Below, one piece after another: positions 14,475 through 21,357 of a stretch of 23,718 nucleotides of DNA (the first letter of the stretch is position 1; every line of letters begins with the position of its first letter). Location of the stretch: assembly GCA_017553815.1 (NCBI GenBank), contig JAFZJT010000275.1:1-23718 (forward strand). Direction: 5' to 3'. Position numbers and translations under genes: made by a program. The notes under the pieces were generated by a model that searched no databases, had not been told where the DNA came from, and saw only the letters and a program-made list of their open reading frames with translations. Source of the DNA: Clostridia bacterium. GTDB taxonomy: Bacteria > Bacillota_A > Clostridia > Christensenellales > CAG-138.

Positions 14475-14684
14475 ATGATCATCGAAACCCTTGTTTTAAA
14501 AAACAATCTCAAACAGGCGCGGCAGGATGCGAACCTTTCGCAAACGCAGCTTGCGGATATGGTCGGCGTTTCGAGAAACACGATAAGCTCCATCGAAACA
14601 GGCCAGTTCAACCCCACCGCGAAGCTCGCGCTCATTCTCTGCATCGCGCTCGATAAAAAGTTTGAAGAGCTGTTTTACTTTTAA
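14475..14684 (+). CDS. Small XRE-family repressor
   Basis: This 69-aa protein is almost entirely one Cro/C1-type helix-turn-helix domain: LKQARQDANLSQTQLADMVG, then the recognition helix VSRNTISSIETGQFNPTAKLAL, and a C-terminal LDKKFEELFYF that matches the usual end of this compact family (YozG-like). GAGGTGGG lies just before the ATG, and the gap to the preceding gene is 12 bp. It lacks any ligand-binding or oligomerisation domain. It is probably the autorepressor of the cassette, acting at the ACTTGG palindromes around 13654-13735. Confidence 0.9.
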   Translation: MIIETLVLKNNLKQARQDANLSQTQLADMVGVSRNTISSIETGQFNPTAKLALILCIALDKKFEELFYF

Positions 14685-14750
14685 TGCGCGATCTATGGAT
14701 CAAACGGTATCGAGCAGCTCGTTAGATGCGTTATATATGCTCAAATATCA

Positions 14751-14797
14751 TTGACAATCGGCGTATAATATTGTAAAATACCGCTGTTATCGGTATT
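14751..14797 (+). promoter_or_regulatory. Sigma-A type promoter with start-site palindrome
   Basis: TTGACA (14751-14756) and TAAAAT (14774-14779) are separated by 17 bases. A perfect inverted repeat, AATACCG (14777-14783) and CGGTATT (14791-14797), overlaps the -10 box and the expected start. This is either an operator or a 5' hairpin of the message. It drives the lipoprotein gene at 14858. Confidence 0.7.
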
Positions 14798-14857
14798 GGT
14801 GCTACTATGCCATAAGCCGACAAACAATGAAGGAAAAAGAATGAAGGAGTTTTCAAA

Positions 14858-15385
14858 ATGAAATCCGTTTTTAAGTCCGTTATCGCCATCATGCTTGCAG
14901 CAGCTCTGCTGTTTGCCTTTGCCGCCTGCAACAAGGGCGGAAGCGGAAGTAAGCAGAACGAGGGTTCAACGACCCCCGATACATCCGCGACTGTCAATCC
15001 CCCGAAGACTGCGACGCCCACGCTGCGTCCCGATGTTGTTTCCATCACCTACACTATCGACGCAACCGCCGCCTATTCCAGCGGCAAGCTCTCAATCGAT
15101 GTTATGAAGGAGCTCGTCGGCAAAGGCCTTCTTGTAAACAAGGCGCTCGTTACCGTTCCCAAGGACACCGTCGTTTCGTCCACCTTCGGCGTTTTCAGCA
15201 TCTACGGCGTTGAAGCCAAGCTCAACTCCGAGCGCGACGTTACCATCCAGGGCATTTCCAACGGCGACTGCGGTGAAAACAGCCGCTGGATCCTCAAGAT
15301 CAACGACATCGAAGTTGAAGGAGCCTTCGACTCCGTTACACTCAAGAGCGGCGATGTGGTCGTTTGGGTCTACGTTATCGGCTGA
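14858..15385 (+). CDS. Lipoprotein with DUF4430-like domain
   Basis: This 175-aa protein has a lipoprotein signal peptide: a basic start, a hydrophobic core, and lipobox FAAC with Cys24 as the lipidated residue. A low-complexity Ser/Thr/Pro/Gly linker (about 25-60) leads to a single C-terminal domain of about 110 residues. That domain's pattern (VMKELVGKGL, FGVFSIYGVEAK, ENSRWILKIND, LKSGDVVVWVYV) fits DUF4430, a small beta domain related to the cobalamin-binding intrinsic-factor fold and found in many clostridial surface proteins. The function of single-domain versions is unknown. AAGGAG precedes the ATG. The gene has its own promoter and is closed by a terminator, so it is a monocistronic unit. 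Confidence 0.82.
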   Translation: MKSVFKSVIAIMLAAALLFAFAACNKGGSGSKQNEGSTTPDTSATVNPPKTATPTLRPDVVSITYTIDATAAYSSGKLSIDVMKELVGKGLLVNKALVTVPKDTVVSSTFGVFSIYGVEAKLNSERDVTIQGISNGDCGENSRWILKINDIEVEGAFDSVTLKSGDVVVWVYVIG

Positions 15386-15405
15386 TTCCAAAAAACAGAC
15401 ATTTT

Positions 15406-15437
15406 AAGGAGTCCCCCATTTCGGGAGACTCCTTTTT
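15406..15437 (+). terminator. Terminator after the DUF4430 lipoprotein gene
   Basis: The arms AAGGAGTC (15406-15413) and GACTCCTT (15427-15434) form a stem, with further CCC/GGG pairing inside. The arm runs into five T (15433-15437). In the opposite direction the same stem ends in a weak TTAAAAT and could partly stop the Cys-rich gene's transcript. Confidence 0.85.
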
Positions 15438-15454
15438 GGTTGCGCACCCTGCGC

Positions 15455-15688
15455 TCAGCTGCAGCCGCAGCCGCAGTTATTATTATTGTTGTTCTCGCAG
15501 CCGCCCCAGCCGTTGTCGCAGCCGCAGCCCATGCCGCCGTTGCCGAAGAGCAGGATGAGGATGATGAGCCACCACGCGTTGTTTTCGCCGCAGCCGCAGC
15601 CGTTGTCACAGCCGCCGAAATTGCCGTTGCTTGCGAGGATGAGCAGGATGATCCACCAGTAATTGTTGTTGAAACAGTTGTTGCACAT
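15455..15688 (-). CDS. Cys/Asn/Gly-rich small protein with internal duplication
   Basis: This 77-aa protein is of extreme composition: 11 Cys and 18 Asn, mostly in Gly/Asn-rich runs, around two tryptophan-led hydrophobic segments, WWIILLILA (11-19) and WWLIILILLF (39-48). The two halves repeat with a 28-residue period: each has WW, a short hydrophobic strand, then NG, then CGC and CDNG elements, then ENN. I do not know a named family. Similar Cys/Gly/Asn-rich miniproteins in spore formers are often coat or exosporium components, which is only an analogy. A strong AAGGAGG lies just before the ATG, supporting a real gene. It follows the ger operon on the same strand, with 136 bp between and no clear terminator, so it may be expressed in the sporulating cell. 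Confidence 0.75.
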   Translation of the reverse strand: MCNNCFNNNYWWIILLILASNGNFGGCDNGCGCGENNAWWLIILILLFGNGGMGCGCDNGWGGCENNNNNNCGCGCS

Positions 15689-15824
15689 AATTGCCTCCTT
15701 CTTTCCGGCGGGAGCCTTTATGCACTCCTCCGCCTTCTGCTGTATAATACGCTAAGGGGGCGAAAAACGTGAAAGCTTTACACTTCTTGTGTATTATTTT
15801 GTCCGATCAGTTGAGCTTTGGCGA

Positions 15825-15986
15825 TCACCATGCCGCGTCAAATCCGAGCAGCAGCACTCCTGCGGCGATAAGCCCTATCACCGCGGCGGAGCCGAGAGCG
15901 GGCTTTACGCGCCTTTGTTTGATGCAATGGGAAAGATACAGCGCGTTGTAGCCAACACAGACAAAAGCCAGCGCGCAGATCACCAT
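15825..15986 (-). CDS. Small two-helix membrane protein, candidate germinant receptor D subunit
   Basis: This 53-aa protein consists of two transmembrane helices (about 1-18 and 31-49) joined by a basic loop, SHCIKQRRVKP. It sits 51 bp after gerC on the same strand. Small two-helix 'D' proteins are known to accompany gerA-type operons in Bacillus and to modulate receptor function. The size, topology and position fit, although sequence homology cannot be tested here. I prefer the ATG at 15986, which has AAAGGAAG upstream; a longer form from 16016 would add ten residues but lacks a ribosome site. Confidence 0.65.
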   Translation of the reverse strand: MVICALAFVCVGYNALYLSHCIKQRRVKPALGSAAVIGLIAAGVLLLGFDAAW

Positions 15987-16037
15987 TGCTTTCACTTCCT
16001 TTCTTTGCAAGCGCATCTCAGGCGCTTCCTTCAGTTA

Positions 16038-17282
16038 TTATCTCCCGCTCGTCACAAGGTATTCATCATCCAAATTGACTTCAACCGTAAACTCTGCTCC
16101 AAGGCTTCCGTACTCGCTTTTCCAAGAAAACGCTTCCCAATCCGCAGTTGATCGGAAGTTCATCGAAGCGTATCTTCCAAATCCCATTGCGTCGCTGTTC
16201 AGCTCCCTGCATTTTTCAAAAACCTTACCAAGCTTGGCTTCAAAGAAAGACTCAAGCTTCTCCCGCTCTTTTGTTTCCCAGTTTTCGCCGATATTTCTTG
16301 TAGGATCGCGCTCTATCGTTACGTTCAGTCTTAGCTCGACCTTGGCACGCGGCGCATCCCCTCCGAGATCGACGCTTATTTTCCTTTTATTCGGGAAAAC
16401 GAGCAACGACGCCGTTTCACCGTTTTCAAGCGGATATGCTATGGTTCCACGCTTATAGTCGCCGCGCACAAGGTTCATTAATTGGGTCTCGGCGGGCGAA
16501 AGCTCGCCGCACATTTTTCCGCCGTCAAACAGCGCACAGCCCCTTGTGAGCCCCTGCATCCCGCCTATCCGCGCTCCCTTTTCAGCACCCGATATCGGGT
16601 TTTCGCCCTTTTGTGCGCTGTCCCTCTGCTTCATATCTGTTATTATCCCGTCGTCATAGTCGCCCATCGGCATCACAGCGTCGAATCTGCCGCCGTTCAA
16701 GGATTCAATGAACAGCGAAAGATTTATCGCGGCGGTCTCCCCCGTCGTTTCAACGTTCGATATCAGCGCATCCTGCATCTTGGCGATATTCGCGCTTTTG
16801 TTTGACGCAAGACCGCCGATATAATCCCGAACGGGGCAGCGCGCGACCACCATCAGCGCCGATTTTCTTATTCTGAGCACGTCGAAGGACATATTCAGCA
16901 TATCATCAAGCCGACATTCGCGGGCAAGCTTTTCGCCGACGATAAATAGGTGCGTTCGCGTGAAATTAAGATCGTAGGCCGTATTCGACGAAAGCTCGCT
17001 GACCGCCTCAAAAAGATCCCGCGCTTCACAAGAGAGGATAATGGAGCCGCCCCCGTCCTGCGCCTCGCCCGCGCTCTCGCGCTGAAGCTCGAGGGTTATC
17101 TCATACGCCTTTTCCTTCCCCCCGTCCATGCCTATCGCCACGACGTAGCCGCAGCGCTCAACGCTCACAGGACGAAGGCAGGCGGAAGAGAGCAGGGAAA
17201 GAGAAGAAAGCATTGTGCAGAGAATGACAATCGGTAAAGTTCCTTTTATATTCCGTTTATGTTTTATCGTTGTTCCAAACAT
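16038..17282 (-). CDS. gerC: Spore germination lipoprotein GerC family
   Basis: This 414-aa protein is the lipoprotein C subunit of a gerA-type germinant receptor, anchored to the outer face of the inner spore membrane. The signal segment ends in lipobox SSAC with Cys35. Typical GerC features follow: the 'vvaiGiD' strand (YVVAIGMDGG), the ARDLFEAVSELS segment, LNFTRTHLFIVGEKLARE and the ILRIRKSALMVVARCPVRD-type region (given in part), then the C-terminal domain with EKLESFFEAKLGKVFEKC before the stop. I chose the ATG at 17282 because GGAGG lies five bases upstream. The first 19 bases overlap the end of gerB, as is usual for these operons. Each receptor set recognises particular nutrients; which ones cannot be told from sequence. 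Confidence 0.88.
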   Translation of the reverse strand: MFGTTIKHKRNIKGTLPIVILCTMLSSLSLLSSACLRPVSVERCGYVVAIGMDGGKEKAYEITLELQRESAGEAQDGGGSIILSCEARDLFEAVSELSSNTAYDLNFTRTHLFIVGEKLARECRLDDMLNMSFDVLRIRKSALMVVARCPVRDYIGGLASNKSANIAKMQDALISNVETTGETAAINLSLFIESLNGGRFDAVMPMGDYDDGIITDMKQRDSAQKGENPISGAEKGARIGGMQGLTRGCALFDGGKMCGELSPAETQLMNLVRGDYKRGTIAYPLENGETASLLVFPNKRKISVDLGGDAPRAKVELRLNVTIERDPTRNIGENWETKEREKLESFFEAKLGKVFEKCRELNSDAMGFGRYASMNFRSTADWEAFSWKSEYGSLGAEFTVEVNLDDEYLVTSGR

Positions 17283-18379
17283 TCTTTCCTCCATGCCCTT
17301 GTCATGGCGAGTATCCCCGATATGATCGACGGAATACATAGCAATACAAAACCGTATCCGTTTAAAAACTCCTTGACGGATGCAAACGCTTCGCTCATTT
17401 TGCTCTCGACTTCTATCATTATCATGAGCGAAACCAAAGCGATACCGCCGACGATTGCGGGTCTGATATCCCGCATATCAAAGCTCTGCGAGAACAGCCG
17501 CGCCCCCGCATGGATATAGAACGCTCCCGCGATCATGCCGCCTCCAAGCCATATCATGTGCGCAAGCTTATCCATACGCATGAAATGCGCCTCGAATTTA
17601 TTGAGATAATTTATACGAAACATCGGCATGAAGAGCTCCCCGAGCTCCTTATAGGTGTAGCACAGTGCGAGCGCAAGCTGTGCGATCAGACAGACGAGCG
17701 CCGAAACAAACGCGGCAGAAACTCCGGCACGCTTTGCGGTTTTCGTTCCATTCAGCCCGTCCGCATTTATCAAAAGGCAAAGCAGAGCCGGAAGAAAGGT
17801 ACCGATCTCCTCAAGCGTTTGAACAGCGATTTGAAAGGCGGTGTTCCCCGGAAAAGGATGGAGCCTGTATGTCTCGAATTCCGAAACGGAAGCCGATATC
17901 GAAACAAGTAACACTAAAAACAGCGCCGGAGCAACGAGCCGCGCGGTTCTTCCGATCGTTTCAAATCCAAGAAGCGCGCAAACGAGCGCGGCTGGCACAG
18001 TAAAAACGGTTATGCGCGAATAGCTCACTCCGTCGAAAAACAGACCGTGCATTGCGCGAATGAACTGCGAGAGCGGCGCATAGGCAGCATAGAATATCAA
18101 AAGCGTCAATAGAGCCGAAACGATCGGCGAAAAAACACCGCCCAATCCCTTTTTTAAAAGCTCTCCAAGGCTGATCGAGCAGCTTCTATTCATCAGGCGA
18201 ATGATGAGAAGGAATATGATGAGCGAAAGCAACACCGAAAGCGGAAGCGTGATATAGGTCGAATTCCCATTCTTATAAAGAAGCTTCGTTTCAAATGTGA
18301 AAATCCCGCTCACCGTCATCGCGATCGCCGCTGAGCTCGCGCCTTCCTTCGACCCTATCCTGCCAAGTCTCATATTCAT
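17264..18379 (-). CDS. gerB: Spore germination permease GerB family
   Basis: This 371-aa protein is the integral-membrane B subunit of the germinant receptor, related to the amino acid-polyamine-organocation transporters, with about ten helices. The N terminus (GSKEGASSAAIAM...SGIFTF) corresponds to the conserved first helix region, and the segment AYAPLSQFIR to helix 3. The family's B subunits bind the germinant, by analogy with GerBB-type proteins. The ATG at 18379 overlaps the gerA stop as ATGA and has GGAGG eight bases upstream, so the longer frame from 18451 is rejected. The C terminus overlaps gerC. Confidence 0.88.
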   Translation of the reverse strand: MNMRLGRIGSKEGASSAAIAMTVSGIFTFETKLLYKNGNSTYITLPLSVLLSLIIFLLIIRLMNRSCSISLGELLKKGLGGVFSPIVSALLTLLIFYAAYAPLSQFIRAMHGLFFDGVSYSRITVFTVPAALVCALLGFETIGRTARLVAPALFLVLLVSISASVSEFETYRLHPFPGNTAFQIAVQTLEEIGTFLPALLCLLINADGLNGTKTAKRAGVSAAFVSALVCLIAQLALALCYTYKELGELFMPMFRINYLNKFEAHFMRMDKLAHMIWLGGGMIAGAFYIHAGARLFSQSFDMRDIRPAIVGGIALVSLMIMIEVESKMSEAFASVKEFLNGYGFVLLCIPSIISGILAMTRAWRKECLEQR

Positions 18380-20034
18380 GCTCTTTTCCTCCGAAATGCT
18401 CCCTTTCCTTCGGATGCGCCGTTCCATTTTTCTTCGCCCGTATTGAGCCAATCGTCAAAACGAGCTCCGTTTTTGATGCTTCCTCTTAAGATCGCGGGTC
18501 TTTTTGAAAAGGTCTTGGGCGCGGTCGGCGAAAGGAACGGAACGCCGAAGGATTTAAGATTTGCCATGTATGCGGTGAATATGACAAGAACTCCGCTCAG
18601 AGCGAGCAGCCCGCCGAGCCATGCGGCGATGACGAAGGCGAAACGGAAGTACGACGCCGCTATCTGCGTTGAATAATCGGGTATGCAGAGGTTCCCGAGC
18701 CCCGCAAGCGCAACGATTATCAGAATGACCGTGCTCGCAAGGTTCGCGCTTACAGCCGCCTGTCCGAGTATGAGTCCTCCGATAACGCCTATCGCCTGCC
18801 CGACGCTCCCGGGAACGCGCATGCCCGCCTCCCTGATCAGCTGAAAAACGAACAGAAGCAGTATCATCTCAAACGGAAGAGGCTCGAAAACCATCTCCCT
18901 CGATTTGATGAGCGTGCTCAAGACTTCCGTGGAGAGCAAGCCCTGATGGTACATTGCAACGGCAACGAAATATCCTGGAAGAATCAGCGAGATAAAAACG
19001 CCGATATAGCGAACGATGCGCATGAGTGTTCCGAGCGGACGGCGCATATACACGTCCTCGGGACTGTTTAAAAGCGCGGCCGCCGTCGCCGGCATGATGA
19101 GCGCGAACGGGCTTCCCTCCGATATGAGCGCGGCGGAGCCGTTCATCAGGAAGGACGCGACCCTATCCGGCCGCTCGGTCGCAAGGGTTTGCGGAAACGG
19201 CGAAAGCGGAGAATCCTCGATCAGCTGCTCGATGACCCCGCTTGAGCAAACAAGGCCGATGTCGATCCTTTCAAGCCGTCTCTCTATCTCAAAAAGGAGC
19301 GTTGGATTTGTGACGCCTTTTCTGTATAAAAGAGCGAGTTTTGTTCCGTTATCCCCTCCCGCATCGCGGTAGGAGACGATGAGATCGCGCGTTTTCACTA
19401 TCCTGCGAACGAGCGTTACGTTCGTTCTTATGCTCTCGGTGAAGCCCTCCTGAGGACCCCTTACTATGCGCTCGTTTTCAGCCGTCGTTACGCTTCGCTT
19501 TTCAAAGCCGCGCGTTTCAAGAAGCAGGGCGTTTCTTCTTCCGTCGATAAAAAGAGCCGTTCTGCCCTCGAGTATCGCCGCTTCGATATCGGCTGTCGAA
19601 GCGCTCTCCTCAGCCTCGCCGATCTGCACGGCGCTTTCGAGGATGCGCTTTTCATTCGCACCGCACGCCTTTGCCGCATTCATGAGCGGGCGAATTATGA
19701 AGTCGGAAACCGTTACCGCGTCCGCCATGCCGTTCATGAAAACGATGAGCGCATCTGCGCCGAAGCCCGTTTCAAAGCGCCTGAAGATTATATCGGAGTT
19801 AATTTCAGAGTTGAAAAGCGCACGTAGGAGGCGCTCGTTTTTATCAAGCGAACGGTAAATGCTTCCCATTTTGCCTTTATTATCGACCATCTCATCCGAA
19901 ACGGCGGCTTTACCTGCGAACCTTCGGCGTTTCGACTCCCCGCTTGGCTCTCCCGACTCCGTTTCAAGCAGTTCAAAGCGCTCATCAGGCATATCGAATC
20001 CAAGTTTATTAAACAGCTTCTCAAAAATCGCCAT
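18376..20034 (-). CDS. gerA: Spore germination protein GerA family
   Basis: This 552-aa protein is the A subunit of the germinant receptor. A hydrophilic N-terminal region (about 1-290) carries the two-part soluble domain, including SIRTNVTLVRRI and the GVTNPTLLFEIERRL segment. The C-terminal membrane domain (from about 320) has the family hallmark REAGMRVP, and the following GGLILGQAAVSAN matches the family 'G.liiGqaAV.A' stretch. The A subunit forms the membrane channel together with B in current models. I chose the ATG at 20034 because AAGGAG lies upstream; in-frame ATG codons further upstream lack this. First gene of the minus-strand ger operon, divergent from the deacetylase gene with 163 bp between. 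Expression in the forespore would need a sigma-G type promoter; I could not find a convincing one. Confidence 0.92.
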   Translation of the reverse strand: MAIFEKLFNKLGFDMPDERFELLETESGEPSGESKRRRFAGKAAVSDEMVDNKGKMGSIYRSLDKNERLLRALFNSEINSDIIFRRFETGFGADALIVFMNGMADAVTVSDFIIRPLMNAAKACGANEKRILESAVQIGEAEESASTADIEAAILEGRTALFIDGRRNALLLETRGFEKRSVTTAENERIVRGPQEGFTESIRTNVTLVRRIVKTRDLIVSYRDAGGDNGTKLALLYRKGVTNPTLLFEIERRLERIDIGLVCSSGVIEQLIEDSPLSPFPQTLATERPDRVASFLMNGSAALISEGSPFALIMPATAAALLNSPEDVYMRRPLGTLMRIVRYIGVFISLILPGYFVAVAMYHQGLLSTEVLSTLIKSREMVFEPLPFEMILLLFVFQLIREAGMRVPGSVGQAIGVIGGLILGQAAVSANLASTVILIIVALAGLGNLCIPDYSTQIAASYFRFAFVIAAWLGGLLALSGVLVIFTAYMANLKSFGVPFLSPTAPKTFSKRPAILRGSIKNGARFDDWLNTGEEKWNGASEGKGAFRRKRA

Positions 20035-20197
20035 GAGATCCGGCTCCTTCTTCATATTCTTTCTCGAAAACCGATGCAAGCATCCTTTCCGAGTATTTGC
20101 AAAAATCTTTGCTTTGATGCGCTGAATGCGACTATCCAAACCCTTTAGCGCATATTATTTGCCAAGAAGATCATCTGAATCTCGGAGGAGCCTTATC

Positions 20198-21058
20198 ATG
20201 AAGGTTTTTATCGTTTCAAAAAACACCCTCATCTACTGCGCGATAGCCGTGCTTGCGGTGATAGCGGCGATAGTCGTTGCGGCAGCTTCAGGCGGAGGCA
20301 CTGAGGAGCCAAGCGGTGATCGCGATGCCGTTCGCTTCACTCCCCTTCCCGTTTCAGCGGTAAGCGCGAACGCTGTTGAAGAGTATGAGCTGGATGTTCT
20401 GGCGGGGCTTATGAAGGAGCTGCCCGTCTACTGCGTTTCGCGCGAGGATAAGAAGATCGCGCTGACGATCGACGCCGCATGGGAGGATGATAAAACCCCG
20501 TTCATTCTCGGAACCCTCGACAAATACGGCATAAAAGCGACCTTCTTTCTCTGTGGCTTCTGGGTTAATGACTATCCTGACATGGTTAAAGCGATCGCCG
20601 AAAAGGGTCACGAGATCGGCAACCATTCGATGACACATCCGCACATGAACAAGCTCTCGAGCGCGCAGATACGCGATGAACTCTCCGCCTTTGAAAGCCT
20701 CATAAAGAGCGTTACCGGCAGCGGCACGAAGCTTTTCCGCGTACCCTACGGCGAGTATAACGATACCGTAATAAAGACCCTTCGCGAAAACGGTTACGAG
20801 GTCGTGCAGTGGAATATCGACACCGTGGACTGGAAGAGCGAAAGATCGGCGCAGACGATCCTCGACTCGGTGCTCGGCAAGCTCAAGGACGGCTCGATAA
20901 TCCTTTCCCATAACAACGGCTATAAGATAGAGCAGTATCTGCCCACGCTTATCGAGACCGCCAAGGCGCAGGGCTATGAATTCGTGACGGTGAGCGAACT
21001 GCTTCTTGAGGGAAACACGCTTATCGACGTGAACGGCGTTCAAAAGAGCTCGAATTAA
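20198..21058 (+). CDS. Polysaccharide deacetylase family protein, PdaB-like
   Basis: This 286-aa protein has an N-terminal signal anchor (about 10-30) and one NodB-type deacetylase domain outside the membrane. Motif 1 is TIDAAWEDD (90-98): the catalytic base Asp92 is present, but the metal-binding second Asp of TFDD is Ala93, as in the PdaB-type branch. Motif 2 is HSMTH (143-147) with both metal histidines. Motif 3 is RVPYG (181-185). A late ILSHN carries the final active-site His. Such enzymes deacetylate peptidoglycan sugars or related glycans, and PdaB is needed for spore integrity in Bacillus. GGAGGAG precedes the ATG at 20198; a frame to 20126 would be 24 residues longer without a ribosome site. 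The divergent ger operon supports a sporulation role. Confidence 0.9.
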   Translation: MKVFIVSKNTLIYCAIAVLAVIAAIVVAAASGGGTEEPSGDRDAVRFTPLPVSAVSANAVEEYELDVLAGLMKELPVYCVSREDKKIALTIDAAWEDDKTPFILGTLDKYGIKATFFLCGFWVNDYPDMVKAIAEKGHEIGNHSMTHPHMNKLSSAQIRDELSAFESLIKSVTGSGTKLFRVPYGEYNDTVIKTLRENGYEVVQWNIDTVDWKSERSAQTILDSVLGKLKDGSIILSHNNGYKIEQYLPTLIETAKAQGYEFVTVSELLLEGNTLIDVNGVQKSSN

Positions 21059-21105
21059 AAGAAAACGATCTGGTCTCTGGTAAAAAGCCCGTTTGATACC
21101 TCCAT

Positions 21106-21130
21106 AGCCCCATGCGGTTTGCATGGGGCT
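21106..21130. terminator. Hairpin after the deacetylase gene
   Basis: A perfect 10-bp stem (AGCCCCATGC with GCATGGGGCT, 5-base loop) lies about 50 bases after the deacetylase stop. There is no T run after it. A second, weaker hairpin at about 21178-21191 is followed by TTTTT (21192-21196). One or both probably end the deacetylase transcript before the tig promoter. Confidence 0.5.
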
Positions 21131-21237
21131 GATCCCATATTCGAGTCATATACATTATCAAATCCTATGAAAAGCACTCTGTCTGGACAGATTTTTGTGC
21201 ATACAGCCCCATTTTTGGTATATTGCACCCAAAATCA

Positions 21238-21266
21238 TTTACATAATTTGAACTCTATGCTATAAT
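21238..21266 (+). promoter_or_regulatory. Sigma-A type promoter of tig-clpP-clpX
   Basis: TTTACA (21238-21243) and TATAAT (21261-21266) are separated by 17 bases. TGC just before the -10 box makes an extended -10 promoter. The expected start is near 21273, giving a leader of about 85 bases. Confidence 0.8.
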
Positions 21267-21320
21267 CCAATACCGTGGACGTTTAGCGAAAGGCGCATAA
21301 CGTCGGTTACAAAGAGAAAG

Positions 21321-21337
21321 TGCGGCAAAATGCCGCA
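21321..21337 (+). promoter_or_regulatory. Hairpin in the tig leader
   Basis: TGCGGCA and TGCCGCA are inverted around AAA, ten bases before the tig Shine-Dalgarno sequence (21348-21352). In RNA this is a compact stem that leaves the ribosome site free. It could protect the 5' end or tune translation. Confidence 0.4.
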
Positions 21338-21357
21338 AAAGCAATATGGAGGAAACT

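Noticed and set aside
15825..16016. Longer 63-aa form of the small membrane protein
   Set aside because: The ATG at 16016 has no ribosome site, while the ATG at 15986 follows AAAGGAAG at good spacing.
20124..20157. Sigma-G-like pair GAATG and CATATTA before the deacetylase gene
   Set aside because: Each box matches the consensus, but the spacing is 22 bases instead of about 18. Too weak to annotate as a promoter.
20354..21124. Minus-strand 256-codon frame within the deacetylase gene
   Set aside because: It is antisense to a gene with intact NodB motifs; no own ribosome site.
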